From positions 13,516,001 to 13,580,000 of the forward strand of contig OX637295.1 of the NCBI GenBank assembly GCA_951799445.1: 64,000 nt of DNA. The letters are read 5' to 3'. The DNA is from Pseudisothecium myosuroides. Its lineage: Eukaryota > Streptophyta > Bryopsida > Hypnales > Lembophyllaceae. Under the pieces are notes generated by a model. That model was not told the DNA's origin. It did not search any database and saw nothing but the letters and a program-made list of their open reading frames with translations. The position numbers and the translations under genes are program-made. Below, one piece after another: positions 1 through 11,309 of the stretch. How positions within the stretch are numbered: the stretch's first letter is position 1; each line of letters begins with the position of its first letter.

Positions 1-739
1 CATCAGGAACTTCAAGGCATGTGAACATGGTGCCACAATGGTGCATTGAAATGCAATTAAGTTTATTTGGTGCCAACCTCTGTACCAACCTAATATGGAT
101 AAAATGACACTAAAATGACCTGTATGCGGCCTTTGGTGTCAAAATGGCACCAAAACAATCTGGCCCAACTTTTCTGATGGTACACCCTCTAATTAGCAGA
201 TTTTATTTTTGAAGGATGTGACTCTGGACAAGTGTTTTGAAACTGCTGTATTACCAGTATTTTTGATCGTAAATTCATCACGACAGGGAATTAATTGGAG
301 TTTATGACTTCAACTCGTGAGTATACAGTGACCAACGAAACCGAGTACTATTGTGAAACATTTTCATTCAAACAATCATACCGTAAGCATCAATGGACAA
401 AGTCCAAAAGTGTACATACGAAAGTTGTAGTGTACAACATGCTACACATTACCATGCAAGTTTGAAGAAAAAAATTGTTGTGATTTGAAAGAAAATCAAT
501 TTCAAAGTTAGCCATGTCTAAAACTCAGTTTTGTTCAACATGATTTGGAATTCTTTTATTTTTGTCAATTTTTTTTTAGAACTCCAAAAAAACTTTTTGT
601 GCCTTGGCATGTTGGTATACATCATTTCAAATTGTTGTAACCAAAAATTGAAGGAAATTGCCATTTATAGAATTTAAAACACCAACAGTTTGACAAACAT
701 ACAAATGATGTTTGTTCTCACAATATTTGATTTTTTTTT
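1..739. other. AT-rich spacer, no gene seen
   Basis: AT-rich sequence upstream of the kinase remnant. I see no convincing exon. If the kinase gene had an amino-terminal region or promoter it should lie here, but decay prevents recognising it. Confidence 0.5.
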
Positions 740-1589
740 GGAATTGAGAGCATGGGATAGCATTAGCCATTGTAGAGAGAGCATAGGTTGGGAATGGAAG
801 TTGCAGTAAAGGTTTTCTATGGGAAAAATAACCTAGAGTTCCAAAAAGAAGTTGATATTCTTACAAGATTGTGCCATCTCAACATTACATCCATGTTTTG
901 TTACACACAAGAGAGGCAAAAGTGTTCTATTTTCATGGAGTTGATGGATGGAGACCTCTTTACATTGATACAACAAAGACTCAAAGTGAATGTTGATTCC
1001 CTTCCTTTCAATATTTGAGAAGCAATTGACCTAATGCACCAAATAGCGGAAGGGGGAAAGTACCTTCATGAGCAAGGAATTGTGCATAGGGATTTGAAGT
1101 CACTCAACATTCTTGTCAAAAGTGTGAAGACCCCAAGTTTGGATTTGGAATATATACAAGCCAAGGTGACGGACTTTAATGTATCAAAAATCAAGAAAAA
1201 CAGCACCACAAACGTAGAACAAACAATGAATGTTGGAAGCAATAGATGGATGGCACCAGAGTTGATACAACTTGAAAGCATGGAAAATCAAATGAACGTT
1301 GGAACGAGCAATCAATCAGTACCAAATCATCCTCACAAATGTGACATCCACAGCTTTGCAATGGTGTGCTATGAAATATTGACTGGAGAATTGCCTTTTG
1401 GAGACGTAGACAGTCCAAAGAAGGTGAAAGCAATGATATTGAAGGGTAATCGTCCAAAGCTCCCCGCTCAATGTCCTTTTCAATTGAGAGCTTTGATTGA
1501 AAAATGTTGGAATCCAGAGGCTAAAAGTTGTCCAGCTTTTGATGACATTTGTCAAGAATTGAAGTATGTGAAGTATGCGCTAATGACAG
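740..1589 (+). pseudogene. Ser/Thr-Tyr-like kinase domain, broken (5' part of kinase-TPR gene)
   Basis: Translation in one frame gives a protein kinase domain. EVAVKVF holds the ATP-binding Lys, HRDLKSLNIL is the catalytic loop, DFNVSK stands where DFG is expected, RWMAPEL is the APE motif, and CDIHSFAMVCYEILTGELPF is subdomain IX. The frame is cut by a TGA at 1016-1018; both sides stay in the same frame, so this is one nonsense change rather than a frameshift. The glycine-rich loop upstream of 788 is unrecognisable and holds in-frame stops. The coding stretch ends at a good donor (G|GTTAGT at 1589/1590). Family knowledge: such domains sit in cytosolic plant RAF/MLK-like kinases; fusion to TPRs explains the repeats downstream. 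Loss of the G-loop, the nonsense codon and DFG to DFN make an active kinase unlikely. Confidence 0.85.
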
Positions 1590-2295
1590 GTTAGTATCTT
1601 GACTTTCAAGGCTTTGAATTTCTAAAGATTTTATTTTATTTGTTTTTTAGAGAAAATATATGGTATGTGGATACATGATTACATGGTCATAGTTTCTTAC
1701 TATTGTTGACATGAATGCATGATATCCATATCAAATGTTGTTAAAGATTGAATTTTTATTATTCAAATGTAGTATATTGTGGTGTATAGTATAATTATTT
1801 GTTGTCCAATGACAAACAAAATTGAAATATAGAACACTGCACTTTAAGTGCAAATAGTTGTGTTTTAAGATGCATTTGAGAGCTTTGTAGTACGCAGCCA
1901 TTGTAAAATTTTGAAAGTAACTTCAATACTTTAGAAATTGCAGATATTTCTTCCACATCCAAGGTATGCTTACAACTCACTAGTGAGAAATATTAAGATT
2001 TCTTTGAAAGTATTTTGTATATCTTAAAACTCATGTGATTTTATTTCATACTTTGATTAAACAAATTTTGTGCTCCAAATGTACTTTAGATTTGGAGACG
2101 GGTTCATGCTAAACAAATTATAGATGCATCATTGGGCTTAGTACCCCTACATAGAAAATATTATCATGTATATTCCACATATAATTATAGATTCAAGACT
2201 CTTTTGGAAAGCAGTGAGTACAAGAAGGTTTTGATCCTACATTTAAGGTTAAAGATGACAAATTTGAGGATATTCACAAGATTGACAATCATTTT
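1590..2295 (+). other. Probable intron and decayed spacer inside kinase-TPR gene
   Basis: This begins with a splice donor and runs to the first recognisable TPR remnant. It is AT-rich. A short open stretch at 2132-2317 has no motif I recognise; it may be decayed linker coding sequence between the kinase and TPR parts. Confidence 0.4.
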
Positions 2296-2401
2296 CCAAA
2301 TATTGCTACCACTTTGAGGAGTTGTGTGTAAGTCAAGGAAATAATGGCAAGTTCATAGATGCATAGGTGGACTTGAACATGGTTGATGAACTTCACTTTA
2401 A
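2296..2401 (+). pseudogene. Degenerate TPR unit upstream of MITE
   Basis: The DNA follows the ~102-nt TPR unit seen at 3.3-4.3 kb: an AATATTGCT..ACTTTGAGG start, a GATGCA..GGACTTGAACA core and TGATGAACTTCAC at the end. It contains stop codons and small indels. It ends at TTAA, where the element at 2402 begins. It shows the TPR array once extended further 5' and that this end decayed more than the rest. Confidence 0.7.
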
Positions 2402-3316
2402 ACCCTAAAGGACCAAAGTTCTGCCAAAAAACACTCAAAACTGCCATTTCAATAGCAAAGAGTAAAAAAATTTGAAAATTAATTTTTTTTGAAAATCTAA
2501 CCATAGAATATTACACCTAATTAGTATGAAAATGTGTGGAAAAAATTTCAGAAATTTTGTCTGCACAGATTGCAAGATATCTGCGTTTAAAGTAAAAAAA
2601 CAAGTTTTTCATCACATTGTGGGACTAGATTATTTGACTTTGAACCTTCTTATCTTTAATTTTTTGCACTATAGAGTTTTGAGCTTTAAATATTTATGGA
2701 AGAGAATTGAGTTGAGAGTCTAGGAAAAAAATATTCAAAAAAACTTAATTTTTATTCTTTACAAAATTGTGAAGTAGAAGTAGGTACAAGATAGAAGGAA
2801 AATCTAAATTATTAATATCTCCAAGATGGAATTAAAATGCACTAATTCCAATTGTGGTATTATTCTAGAAAAAAAACTAAACCATATGGAACTTTGTTTT
2901 TGAAAAATTGTAAAAATTGCATTCAGAAATGAATCCCACAAGTTATTTTTTCAAGAAGATGTTTAAATTGTCCAAAAAATAAGATTGTCCATAACTTTCT
3001 CATAACAAATCCAAATGAAATGAATCAAATCTTTCCATGTAGAAAAAAATATAATATATGAAGAAAAAAAATTCAAAAAAAAATTCAAATTTTTGAATTT
3101 TCTTTGCTACCCATTCTCCCTTGTTTTGAGCTTATTTGGGCATAACTTTTGTTTGCGGGCACCGATTGAAGAAAAAATTATATTCCCACAAAGCAAATCA
3201 ATTTTGGTATCTTTAAAAATAATTCAAAAAATTAGGACAAAAATTCAGCTTGTAGGTACTTGCCTGAAATCCCATTTGTTCCACGAAAAGACAATGGTCC
3301 TTTAAGCCTTTAGGGG
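2402..3316 (+). mobile_element. MITE-like element A1 (TTAA group, subfamily A)
   Basis: A 915-bp non-coding element with inverted ends ACCCTAAAGGACC / ...CTTTAGGGG, flanked by TTAA at 2398-2401 and 3317-3320. Its interior matches the elements at 36219, 43315 and (reverse) 51034: shared blocks include CAAAACTGCCATTTC near the left end and a CATAACTGTTGTTCCC-like block near the right end. It sits inside TPR-coding DNA. No transposase frame is visible, so it would be non-autonomous. TTAA flanks fit piggyBac-type insertion, or a PIF/Harbinger TAA target if one end base is counted differently. Confidence 0.8.
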
Positions 3317-3320
3317 TTAA

Positions 3321-4320
3321 AGGTGCTCTAACATTGCTAATGAACTTCAATTTCATAATGCTTGGACATTGCAGACTTTCGGGGAAGTTAAGACAATGAC
3401 TAACAAATATTCAGATGCATTGGAGGACTTGAACAAGGCTAATAAACTTCAACCAAATGATGCTTGGACATTGAAGAGGCGTGGTGCAGTTAAGAAAATG
3501 ATGGGCGAATTTGTGGATGCATTGGAGGACTTGAACAAGGCTAATGAACTAGAAACCGACAATGCTGTGACATTAAAGTGGCGTGGGAACATTAATCAAT
3601 TGATGGGCAAGTATGTGGGTGCATTGGAGGACTTGAACAAGGCTTATGAACTTGAGCCTAATGATGTTTGGACCTTGGAAACTCTTGGGGACGTTAGGGG
3701 GATGATAGACAAGTGTTTGGATGCATTGGAGGATTTGAACAAGGCTTATGAACTTAAGACTAATGATGCTTGGACATTGAAGAGGCGTGGGGACTTTAAG
3801 CGATTGATGGGCAAATATGCGGATGCATTGGAGGACTTAAACATGGCTAATGAACTTCAGCCTAATGAAGTTGTGACATTAAAGAGGTGTGGGGATTTTA
3901 AGCAATGGATGGGCAAGTATGCCGGTGCGTTGGAGGACTTGAACCAGGCTAATGAACTTGAGCCTAATGATGCTTGGACATTGAAGAGGTGTGGGGATGT
4001 TAAGCTATTGATGGGCAAGTATGTGGATGCATTGGAGGACTTGAACATGGCTAATGAACTTCAGCCTAATGATGCTTGGACATTGAAGAGGCGTGGAGAT
4101 GTTAAGTATGAGATGGGCAACTACCTGGATGCATTGGAGGACTTGAACAAGGCTAATGAACTTGAGCCTAACAATGCTGTGACATTGAAGGCGCTTGGAG
4201 ATGCTAAGTATTGGATGGACAACTATGTGGATGCATTGGAGGACTTGAACAAGGCTAATGAACTGGAGCCTAACAATGCTGTGACATTGAAGGTGCTTGG
4301 GGATGTTAAGTATTGGATGG
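3321..4320 (+). pseudogene. TPR array, left block (about nine 34-aa repeats)
   Basis: Open frame with about nine tandem 34-residue repeats of the type GDVKYWMDNYVDALEDLNKA followed by NELEPNNAVTLK, matching the TPR pattern (Leu/Gly/Tyr in helix A, Ala/Ala/Leu/Pro in helix B). DNA units of 102 nt are very alike, pointing to recent unit duplication. The frame starts inside a repeat just after the element at 2402-3316, so the first unit is incomplete. It is cut at 4320, in the middle of a repeat, by the element starting 4321; the reading resumes at 9331. TPR arrays are protein-binding scaffolds. This is the 3' half of the kinase-TPR locus. The block itself has no stops. Confidence 0.85.
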
Positions 4321-5610
4321 TGTGAGCTCCCAATTTGTCACTTGGGACTCGTAGAATTATTTTTTTGGAAATTTGCAATTTAAAGTTGATAAAACTATAC
4401 AAAAATCCATAAAAAGAGTGTAGAACCGAAATAGGGTTGTGTCATACCCATTATAGTATTTGGTCTAGATTTGTGTTGTTTACTTAGAATCCCCCAAACC
4501 TTGCCTAAAAATAGTATAGAAATAACGAAAAGGTTAGATTTGGAGAATTCGAGTCACACAGCCCCAAAAGGGCTAAATCCCACCATGAATGTGGCGATTC
4601 ATGGCTAGGTCGATCCGAGGGATCCATAGCGAGGCCACTAGGTCGGGTCCTAGAGTTAGATTTAGAATTCCCCATTAGATCGACGAATTCCCAAAATCCC
4701 GATTGTTAGCATGCAGGAGCCACTCACGCAAGACCGGGCCCGTGGAGGAATCTACAGCCCAAGGATGGTGTTCTAGGGTGAATCCCATGCCAGGAGTCCA
4801 ACGGCGAAATCGGTTCGCCAAGATTCCTCCACCTGCAGAAGATTCCCGCACCGTCGCTAATTCAAGGAGATGTCCAGTTTAAATCTCCATTGACCAATCG
4901 TGCCAGGTACAGAAACACACCCGCACGTCTTTCATGCGACTCCCTGAGAGGTCACGTGAAAAATCCCGGCATCTTCCGACTTGCAGAAGAACCTTTTTCC
5001 GGGTGGTCAACCCTCCTAACCTCCAACGGGAATTTCATGGAAATTACCCAGGTTACAATAAAATCTCACTAAAAATTAGACAAGCTTGTTTTATGTTAAT
5101 AATGCGCTCCGTGAAGTTTCACAACATTCCGATAGCGACAAGTACCCGAACCGGCGAGATTCCTCGGGAATTAACCACGTGGCGGGGTCCCCGCCGCGTT
5201 GACCAGCATTCCGGGACCATACGAAGGCGAAACGAAGTCAACCAAAAGTCCTTCCCGACTCTCTCGCACCTACCGGAGACCCTAGGCTATTCACATTTCT
5301 CAAAATAGGAGACCCCCAAGATCTAAGATTTTACCACGATTTGGTTTTTTAACTAAATTAGCCTACGATGGGTTTTTGGCCTCGGTACGGGGGGTAGGGG
5401 GATTTAGGACTAAACACGGCGATTTGGATCCAACGGCGCAATCCGTTCGGCAATTGGAGCTAATCTTCAAAAGTTAGGATGTTGGTCCAGTATAGATGGT
5501 AGAAGTAGAAATTTAGGATGTAGGATGAAAATCTTTGAGGATGAGGATGAAAATTCCCGTTGATAAGGTTACCTTAGAACTCTAGAGGGAGGGGTGAGCC
5601 CTTGGAAACC

Positions 5611-5618
5611 TATATAAG
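5611..5618 (+). promoter_or_regulatory. TATA box, probable LTR promoter
   Basis: TATATAAG in a locally GC-richer setting, followed 20-30 bp on by CTCTCTCTAGAACACCCCC, a plausible transcription start. It is the only such core promoter I see inside the 5-kb insert and would mark the U3/R border. Confidence 0.5.
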
Positions 5619-6034
5619 GGCCCCATTTCTCTCTCTAGAACACCCCCAATTCTTGTTTTGGGTCCGTGGGTCCAAGTTATTTTGGATATTTTGGCGTTTG
5701 AAGCCAAAAACCTCTACGGTGTTTTCGGAGCACTTTTGGCTTCATTGTTGCTTATTTTCAAGCTTTGAAGGTCCTTGGGGGTCCTTCTACCTTGCTTTGT
5801 GTACTCTTTTGTGCAGTTTTTGGTACTTTGTTGTAAGTGGAGAGCCTCTCTCTCCCTCTTGTACGTGTTGTGATCTAACTTGTGAAGTTAAGAGTTTTTT
5901 TTGTATCTTGCATTAATCCTAAAGTCACCCCCCACCGTACCTTGGCGATGCCGCTTTGGGGGGCCTTTAGCGTGTGAGCGTTGTGTTGCTACGTGATCTA
6001 ACTTGTGTGTTTTCCTCTTTGTGGTTTTTCTTAC

Positions 6035-6500
6035 ACCCTCTTCTAATATTCTCCTTGTTGAGTGGACCCCCCTCCGGGACGGCGAAGCTTTGAACCTCCT
6101 TGTACATGTTTTGCTAAAGTTTCCTCCAACCCTCTTCTAATCTTCTCCTTGTTGAGTGGACCCCCCTCCGGGACGGCGAAGCTTTGAACCTCTTTGTACA
6201 TGTTTTGCTAAAGTTTCCTCCAACCCTCTTCTAATCTTCTCCTTGTTGAGTGGACCCCCCTCCGAGACGGCAAAGCTTTGACCCTGTGTGTGTGTTTTCT
6301 TTAAAAGTTTAGTTTTCCCTCTTCTAAAGTCTCTCTCCTTGTGTGGACCCCCCTTGGAAACGGCGAAGCTTTGAACTAGTGACAAGGTAGAAGTCCTAGA
6401 GCGTGTGTTAAAAGTGTAGACGGCGGAGCTTTGAACCCCCGGGGTGTCAAGAAGTCCTAAAGTTGGTGTTAAAACCAATTTAACGGCGAAGCTTTGCACC
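6035..6500 (+). repeat. 94-bp tandem repeat with ACGGCGAAGCTTTGA core
   Basis: Three clear units start at about 6035, 6129 and 6223 (period 94), then shorter, degenerate units. The block ACGGC(G/A)(A/G)AGCTTTG occurs six times up to about 6495. Open frames on the minus strand here are translations of the repeat, not a gene. Confidence 0.85.
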
Positions 6501-6683
6501 TACCCCGTATTTTAGTTCCAAAGTCTAGTTTCCAAGACCTTTGTGGAAACCTCCAGAGTTTAGCTTCCAAGATATGTAGATTCCTTTGCAATTGTCTAGT
6601 GTAGTGTCTTCCAAAGTTTTATTTAGTTTAGTTGTTTCCAAGGTCTTAGTAAGTTTAGTACCCCCAAAGTTTTATTCCCACAC

Positions 6684-6812
6684 CTAGCCTTAACAAAAAT
6701 CCAATCTTAAAATAGCCTTAGCAAAAATCCAGTCTTAAAATAGCCTTAGCAAAAATCCAGTCTTAAATAGCCTTAGCAAAAAATCCAATCTTTTTAGCCT
6801 AGCCAGAAATCC
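6684..6812 (+). repeat. ~28-bp tandem repeat
   Basis: About five units of AGCCTTAGCAAAAATCCAG plus TCTTAAAAT, with small length changes, within the 5-kb insert. Confidence 0.85.
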
Positions 6813-6818
6813 AGTTTT

Positions 6819-6935
6819 TTGAAGAACCAGCATACAGCCCAGCCACCATCGGGACCAACATACAGCCCAGCAACATCAGGACCAGCATACACTAGCCACA
6901 TCGGAACCAGCATACAGCAGCAACATCAGGAGCCA
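6819..6935 (+). repeat. ~26-bp tandem repeat (ACCAGCATACAGCCCAGC)
   Basis: Four to five imperfect units of ACCAGCATACAGCCCAGC followed by CACATCGGG variants, directly downstream of the previous repeat block and inside the same insert. Confidence 0.75.
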
Positions 6936-8149
6936 GCGGGGAAAAAAAAACATATTAAAAAAAAATTTATTTATTTAATTAATTTTTTTTTACCAGCCCC
7001 CAGCCAGCCAGCCGGAAGCCAGCCAGCCGGGAGGCAGGTGGGCAGGCTCGGTGGTCCAGCACCCTGTCCAGATCGGTCGCCCCTTTTTTGAACTCAACTT
7101 TTGGTCTTTTGGTTTCTGGTTTTTGGGTTCTCTCAAACTAACACAAAAATCAAAACTAAAACACAACAAAGATGTGGGACTAACCTATTACTAGCTAGGG
7201 GAGGAGTAGGATTAGGGTCTAAACCAAAAAGGGAGAAGGGAGAAAAGAGCGGAGCACCACCGTACCTGCACACAAAATTGTTTCCTCTCACCACTCACAC
7301 CTACACACAATGGAAGGAAATTAGGGGGAAGGATGTGTTATAGGAGTGGAAAGGAGAGAGACGATAAATAGTGCCTAGCTAGGAGATTAGGTAGGAAATC
7401 TAGAAGAACTCCTTGCAACCGTTGGGAGGAGGATTAGGATGACACAAAGCAAAGTTGCATAAGAGGGTAGGAGGCTCATTTAAACTTCACGAAGTTTGAG
7501 ACTAGAAGCGTAAGACCACCATCACCACGGTTGGTGGAATAGTTCAAGAGTAGAAGGAAGAGGAGGAGAGAAAGAAAAGGAGAAGGAAATGGGGGGATAG
7601 GGTTAGAACATCATACGTGTAACGTTTTCTTTTCTACAAATTAAGCCGTGGGCCTTGAAAAAAATAAAATAAATAAAAATCGTAACACAAAAAAATAAAA
7701 GAAGACAATCGCGAGTGGCCACTATGGAGCACGAGGACGCGCATGTGGACGGGGATGACGTCATTTCCGACACTAGCAGTAACGAGGTGGGTCATTAAAC
7801 TAATCCTAGTCGTTTCTCCCTAATTAGCATTTGTTTTCCTAATCAGCCCTTAGAGCGTGATCAGCATCCGAGATTAGTGTAAATTAGAAGTTTAGATTCA
7901 AAAGTTGATAGATTAGGAATAGAGGTTTCCGAAAACATCTTATAATTAAGATTTGACCGTAAACTGACCGCGTTAGGCTAAGTTAAGCGGTAAGGGGTAG
8001 AACGGAGGAGTTTTAATTAAATTTGATCCACAAGGAACAATGGACGGAAATTAGGATTAGATTAGAAGGAGAATTTAGGATAAAAATTAAAGATCAATTA
8101 ACAGTTAAAAACCTAGAATTAAATTAAGATTTTAATTAGGGAAGTTAAA

Positions 8150-8950
8150 ATTCAAAAGTCGAAAGTTGGAGTTAACTTTGGGAAGTAAAAAGTAGAGTAG
8201 GAAATAGAAGTCAAAAGTAGAATCCACTTAGGAAGTAGATTGTTGAGTTAGGAATAGAGTTAAAATTAGAAGTCAAAACCCTAGAGTTAAAAGTTGGAAT
8301 TAAATTCAGGAGGGTAACATTTAGAGTTAATCCAGGATTAAAACGATAGGATTAAATTTGGAAGTAGAAGTCAAAAGTCAAAAGTCAAAAGTCAAAAGTC
8401 AAAAGTTTAGATTAAATTTAAAGGTTAAATTTTAGAGTCAATTGGGGAGTAAAAGGGTAGAGTCAAAAGCTAAAAGTAGAAGTTCAAACTTAGAGGTAGA
8501 AGTAAAATTTTAGAGTTAGTTGGAAGTAGAAAAAATCTAGAGTCAAAGTGAAAACGTAGAGTCAAATCTAGAGGTTAAAATTAGAAATTAATTTTAGAAG
8601 TAAAAATTTAGAGTTAGAAGTAAAAAACCTAGAGTTAAATTAGGAATAAAAATCTACAGTAGAAAGTGAAAAGTTAGAGTTAACTTTAGAAGGTAAATCT
8701 TAGAGTAGTTTAGAAATAAGAACATAGAATTAAAAGTGAAACTTAGAATTACCCTAAAAGGTTAAAACTTGGAAGTTAGGAGTTGAAGTTGATTTAGAAG
8801 TAAAAACCTAGAGTCAAAAGTCGAAACATAGAATAGAAGTCGGTAGTTAATATTTAAAGCCAAGTTAAAAGAGTAAAAGTCTAGAGTTTCATTTAGAGGT
8901 TGAAAATTAGAGTAAGAGTTGGACTTTAGAATTAGTCTTTAGAAGTAGAA
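8150..8950 (+). repeat. Degenerate purine-rich low-complexity repeat
   Basis: Many variants of AGAAGTCAAAAGTAGAGTTA, including a perfect run of AAAAGTC heptamers near 8370-8405. Strongly strand-biased (purine-rich on +) and non-coding, inside the 5-kb insert. Confidence 0.7.
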
Positions 8951-9330
8951 CTTCAAGGTGGAGTCTTAAAAACCCACGATAGTCTTAGAGGTTCATGGAA
9001 GGAACATAGGGGTTCCCCTTTTTACGTAGTTAGGGACGTTAGAAATGACGCCAACTACCCAGTCTACCCTCGACATAGGATAGATAGTTAGGGAGTTAGA
9101 ATTTCACCATCACTCTGAACATCGCAGTTAACTTGTGAGTTACTACATGCATTACTAATTATTCGCTGCCATCCACGACCCTTAGGAAACGTTAGCAAAA
9201 AAGATCCATTGCTTGGAAGGCACAGTGGACCGCGCTCACATCACCCCCATATATTAAAAAATGTGGATAAAGGCATAGAACCTGGTCGGTGTTCGCTCGA
9301 TTACCAAGGGTGGGTAATCTAGCGCCCACA

Positions 9331-9841
9331 GATGAGCAACTATGTGGGTGCATTGGAGGACTTGAACAAGGCTAATGAACTGGAGCCTAACAATGTTGTG
9401 ACATTGAAGGCGCTTGGGGATGTTAGGTATTGGATCGGCAACTATGTGGATGCATTGGAGGACTTGAACAAGGCTAATGAACTGGAGCCTAACAATGTTG
9501 TGACATTGAAGGCACTTGGGGATGTTAAGTATGGAATGGATAGGTATGAGGATGCCTTGGAGGACTTGAACAAGGCTAATGAACTTGAGCCTAACAATGC
9601 TTTGACATTGAAGGTGCGTGGGGATGTTAAGTATTGGTTGTGCAACTATGTGGATGCATTGGAGGACTTGAACAAGGCTAATGAACTTGACCCTAACAAT
9701 GTTGTGACATTGAAGGCGCGTGGGGATGTTAAGTATGGAATGGGTAGGTATGAGGATGCCTTGGAGGACTTGAACAAGGCTAATGAACTTGAGACTAACA
9801 ATGCTATGACATTGAAGAGGCGTGGGGATGTAAAGCCCTAA
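9331..9841 (+). pseudogene. TPR array, right block (five repeats) and end of gene
   Basis: Five more 34-residue repeats with the same ALEDLNKANELEPNN core continue the block that stops at 4320, then end with RRGDVKP and a TAA at 9839-9841. The first codons complete the repeat interrupted at 4320. With the left block this makes about 14 units. Isolated by the insertion it has no start codon context or promoter of its own, so I treat it as the stranded 3' end of the kinase-TPR pseudogene. Confidence 0.85.
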
Positions 9842-10429
9842 AGGTTTTTGGAGTGGAAGGAGTGAAAGTAGTGAAATTAGAGGCAAGTGTGGAAATTCTA
9901 GTTTTAGGAAAATTGTATTAGTTTTCTTAAATTTTCAACCATTAGATCTTTAAGTGACCTTCAATATGTACTCTCAAAAAAAATTCAGCACTAAATTACT
10001 AAGAGGTTGCAAGATCAAGACACTCAAAGTTGGCAAAAATAGTTTTTGCCACCCTCCAAATCCCGGGCAACTGCCATTGTCGAGGACATAAGTCTATAAA
10101 GAATATTTCAAAAGCTTGGTGCCACCTTCAATTTTGAGTCTAATGCAAGTTAGGTACATCGTCTAAAAGTTTCAAATGAATTTAATAGGTAGAATATAGC
10201 CAAAATGGAGTAATTAGACACAATGGTCCATAGAATTTGGCATACAAAGGCAAAATTTCTATAATTTTCAACTAATTCAAAAATGCTTTCATTGAAAAAG
10301 TGAACAGTGGAGTCATCAGTTGGTATATTTTCTTCTCAATAAAAAAATCCTTCTTCTAAAAGTGCTTAAATTGAATGTCACAAAAATTAAAAAAAGGACC
10401 ATAACCTTTGGCTTGAACAATGCTCTTCT
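9842..10429. other. Spacer after TPR gene
   Basis: AT-rich sequence downstream of the TPR stop; it may hold the old 3' UTR. I see no further gene. Confidence 0.4.
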
Positions 10430-10710
10430 TAGTTGCTGCCCTTACCGGGTGAAGGTGAAGGAAGACCAATCCTGGCTAGCTTTTGAATCATGTGTCAGGC
10501 ATTCTGGGTGGCCAACCCAGCATGCAGGAAAGAGTTCGTGCGGGCCAATTGCCCTTCGCTACTGCAGGGAGTCAAAACCGTATTAGGCAGTTGGTGCCCA
10601 GTTCTCGGCTAGCCAACTTGCCACCTGATTACTTCAATGCCCCCTTCGTCATCATCTGTGGGATCACACCTACAAAACCAACCCCACTTGAGTGAGCTGA
10701 TGTCCAGGCC
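10430..10710. other. GC-rich island of unknown nature
   Basis: About 280 bp with clearly higher GC than its surroundings, open in two + frames (10320-10586 and 10483-10695). The predicted peptides show no motif I recognise. Codon-like composition suggests it may be a fragment of a captured gene or retroelement. Function is not assigned. Confidence 0.35.
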
Positions 10711-10786
10711 TTTTCCAATTTTGTGAGGCTATTGGAGTCTTGGATTGGACCTAAGTTGCAAGAAAACATAAGGGCGGGAATTCAAA

Positions 10787-11107
10787 ATTCATTTCTAATC
10801 ATAAATGTGGTGTGGAAAAAATATACAAAACAAGAAAAAAAAGTAGAAAAGAGCCCCTTTCAACCAAAATATAATAATGAAAAAGAAGAGATTTAGTGGA
10901 AAAAAAATAGGTTGTATAAAATCTAAGAAGACAAAGTGAAAAGAACGTTATTCATTTCTAATCATGAGTGTGGTCTGAAAAAAATATAAAAAACATAAAA
11001 AAGAGTGGAAAGGAGCCCTCTTCAACCAAAAAATAATAATGAGAGAGAAAAGGTTTAGTGAAAAAAATGGGTTACATAAAATCTAAGAAGGCAAAGTGAA
11101 AAGATTT
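10787..11107 (+). repeat. 163-bp tandem duplication
   Basis: Two adjacent copies starting ATTCATTTCTAATCAT at 10787 and 10950, each ending near AAAGTGAAAAGA. They differ by small substitutions and indels. Non-coding. Confidence 0.8.
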
Positions 11108-11309
11108 TTTTTTTAAATTTTAACATTTTTGTTTTTGTTTTTTAGAAAAAATTGTGAAGGATTAGAAGTCTTATAGGAACTTTGTCAATATTGACAAGTT
11201 TTTTTATAAAGCTCTTGATCTAGCAAAAATTTATCTTTGAATTAAACAGATTTATTGTTTAATTTTTTGTTGAAAAATGTCATTGATTCTAGGTTTCATA
11301 GTATATTAT

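Larger units (their letters stand above)
4321..9330. mobile_element. Probable giant solo LTR (about 5.0 kb) inside TPR array
   Basis: The insert starts TGTGAGCTCC and ends AGCGCCCACA (TG...CA), flanked by GATGG (4316-4320) and GATGA (9331-9335), a 5-bp target duplication with one mismatch. Removing the insert plus one flank leaves the TPR reading frame exactly continuous, so the borders are secure. I find no second copy of either end inside, no gag/pol frame and no paired internal LTRs. There is one strong TATA box (5611) followed by a C/T-rich start-like region, and AATAAA-type signals near 7663. This fits one very long LTR left by LTR-LTR recombination. The alternative is a non-autonomous LARD-like element. 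Some Ty3-type families (Ogre/Tat) are known for LTRs of several kb. It holds four blocks of internal tandem repeats. Confidence 0.75.

Noticed and set aside
6137..6499. A 120-codon minus-strand open frame with repeated QSFAV segments
   Set aside because: It is the translation of the 94-bp tandem repeat inside the LTR-like insert; the repeat period is not codon-driven and no family matches.
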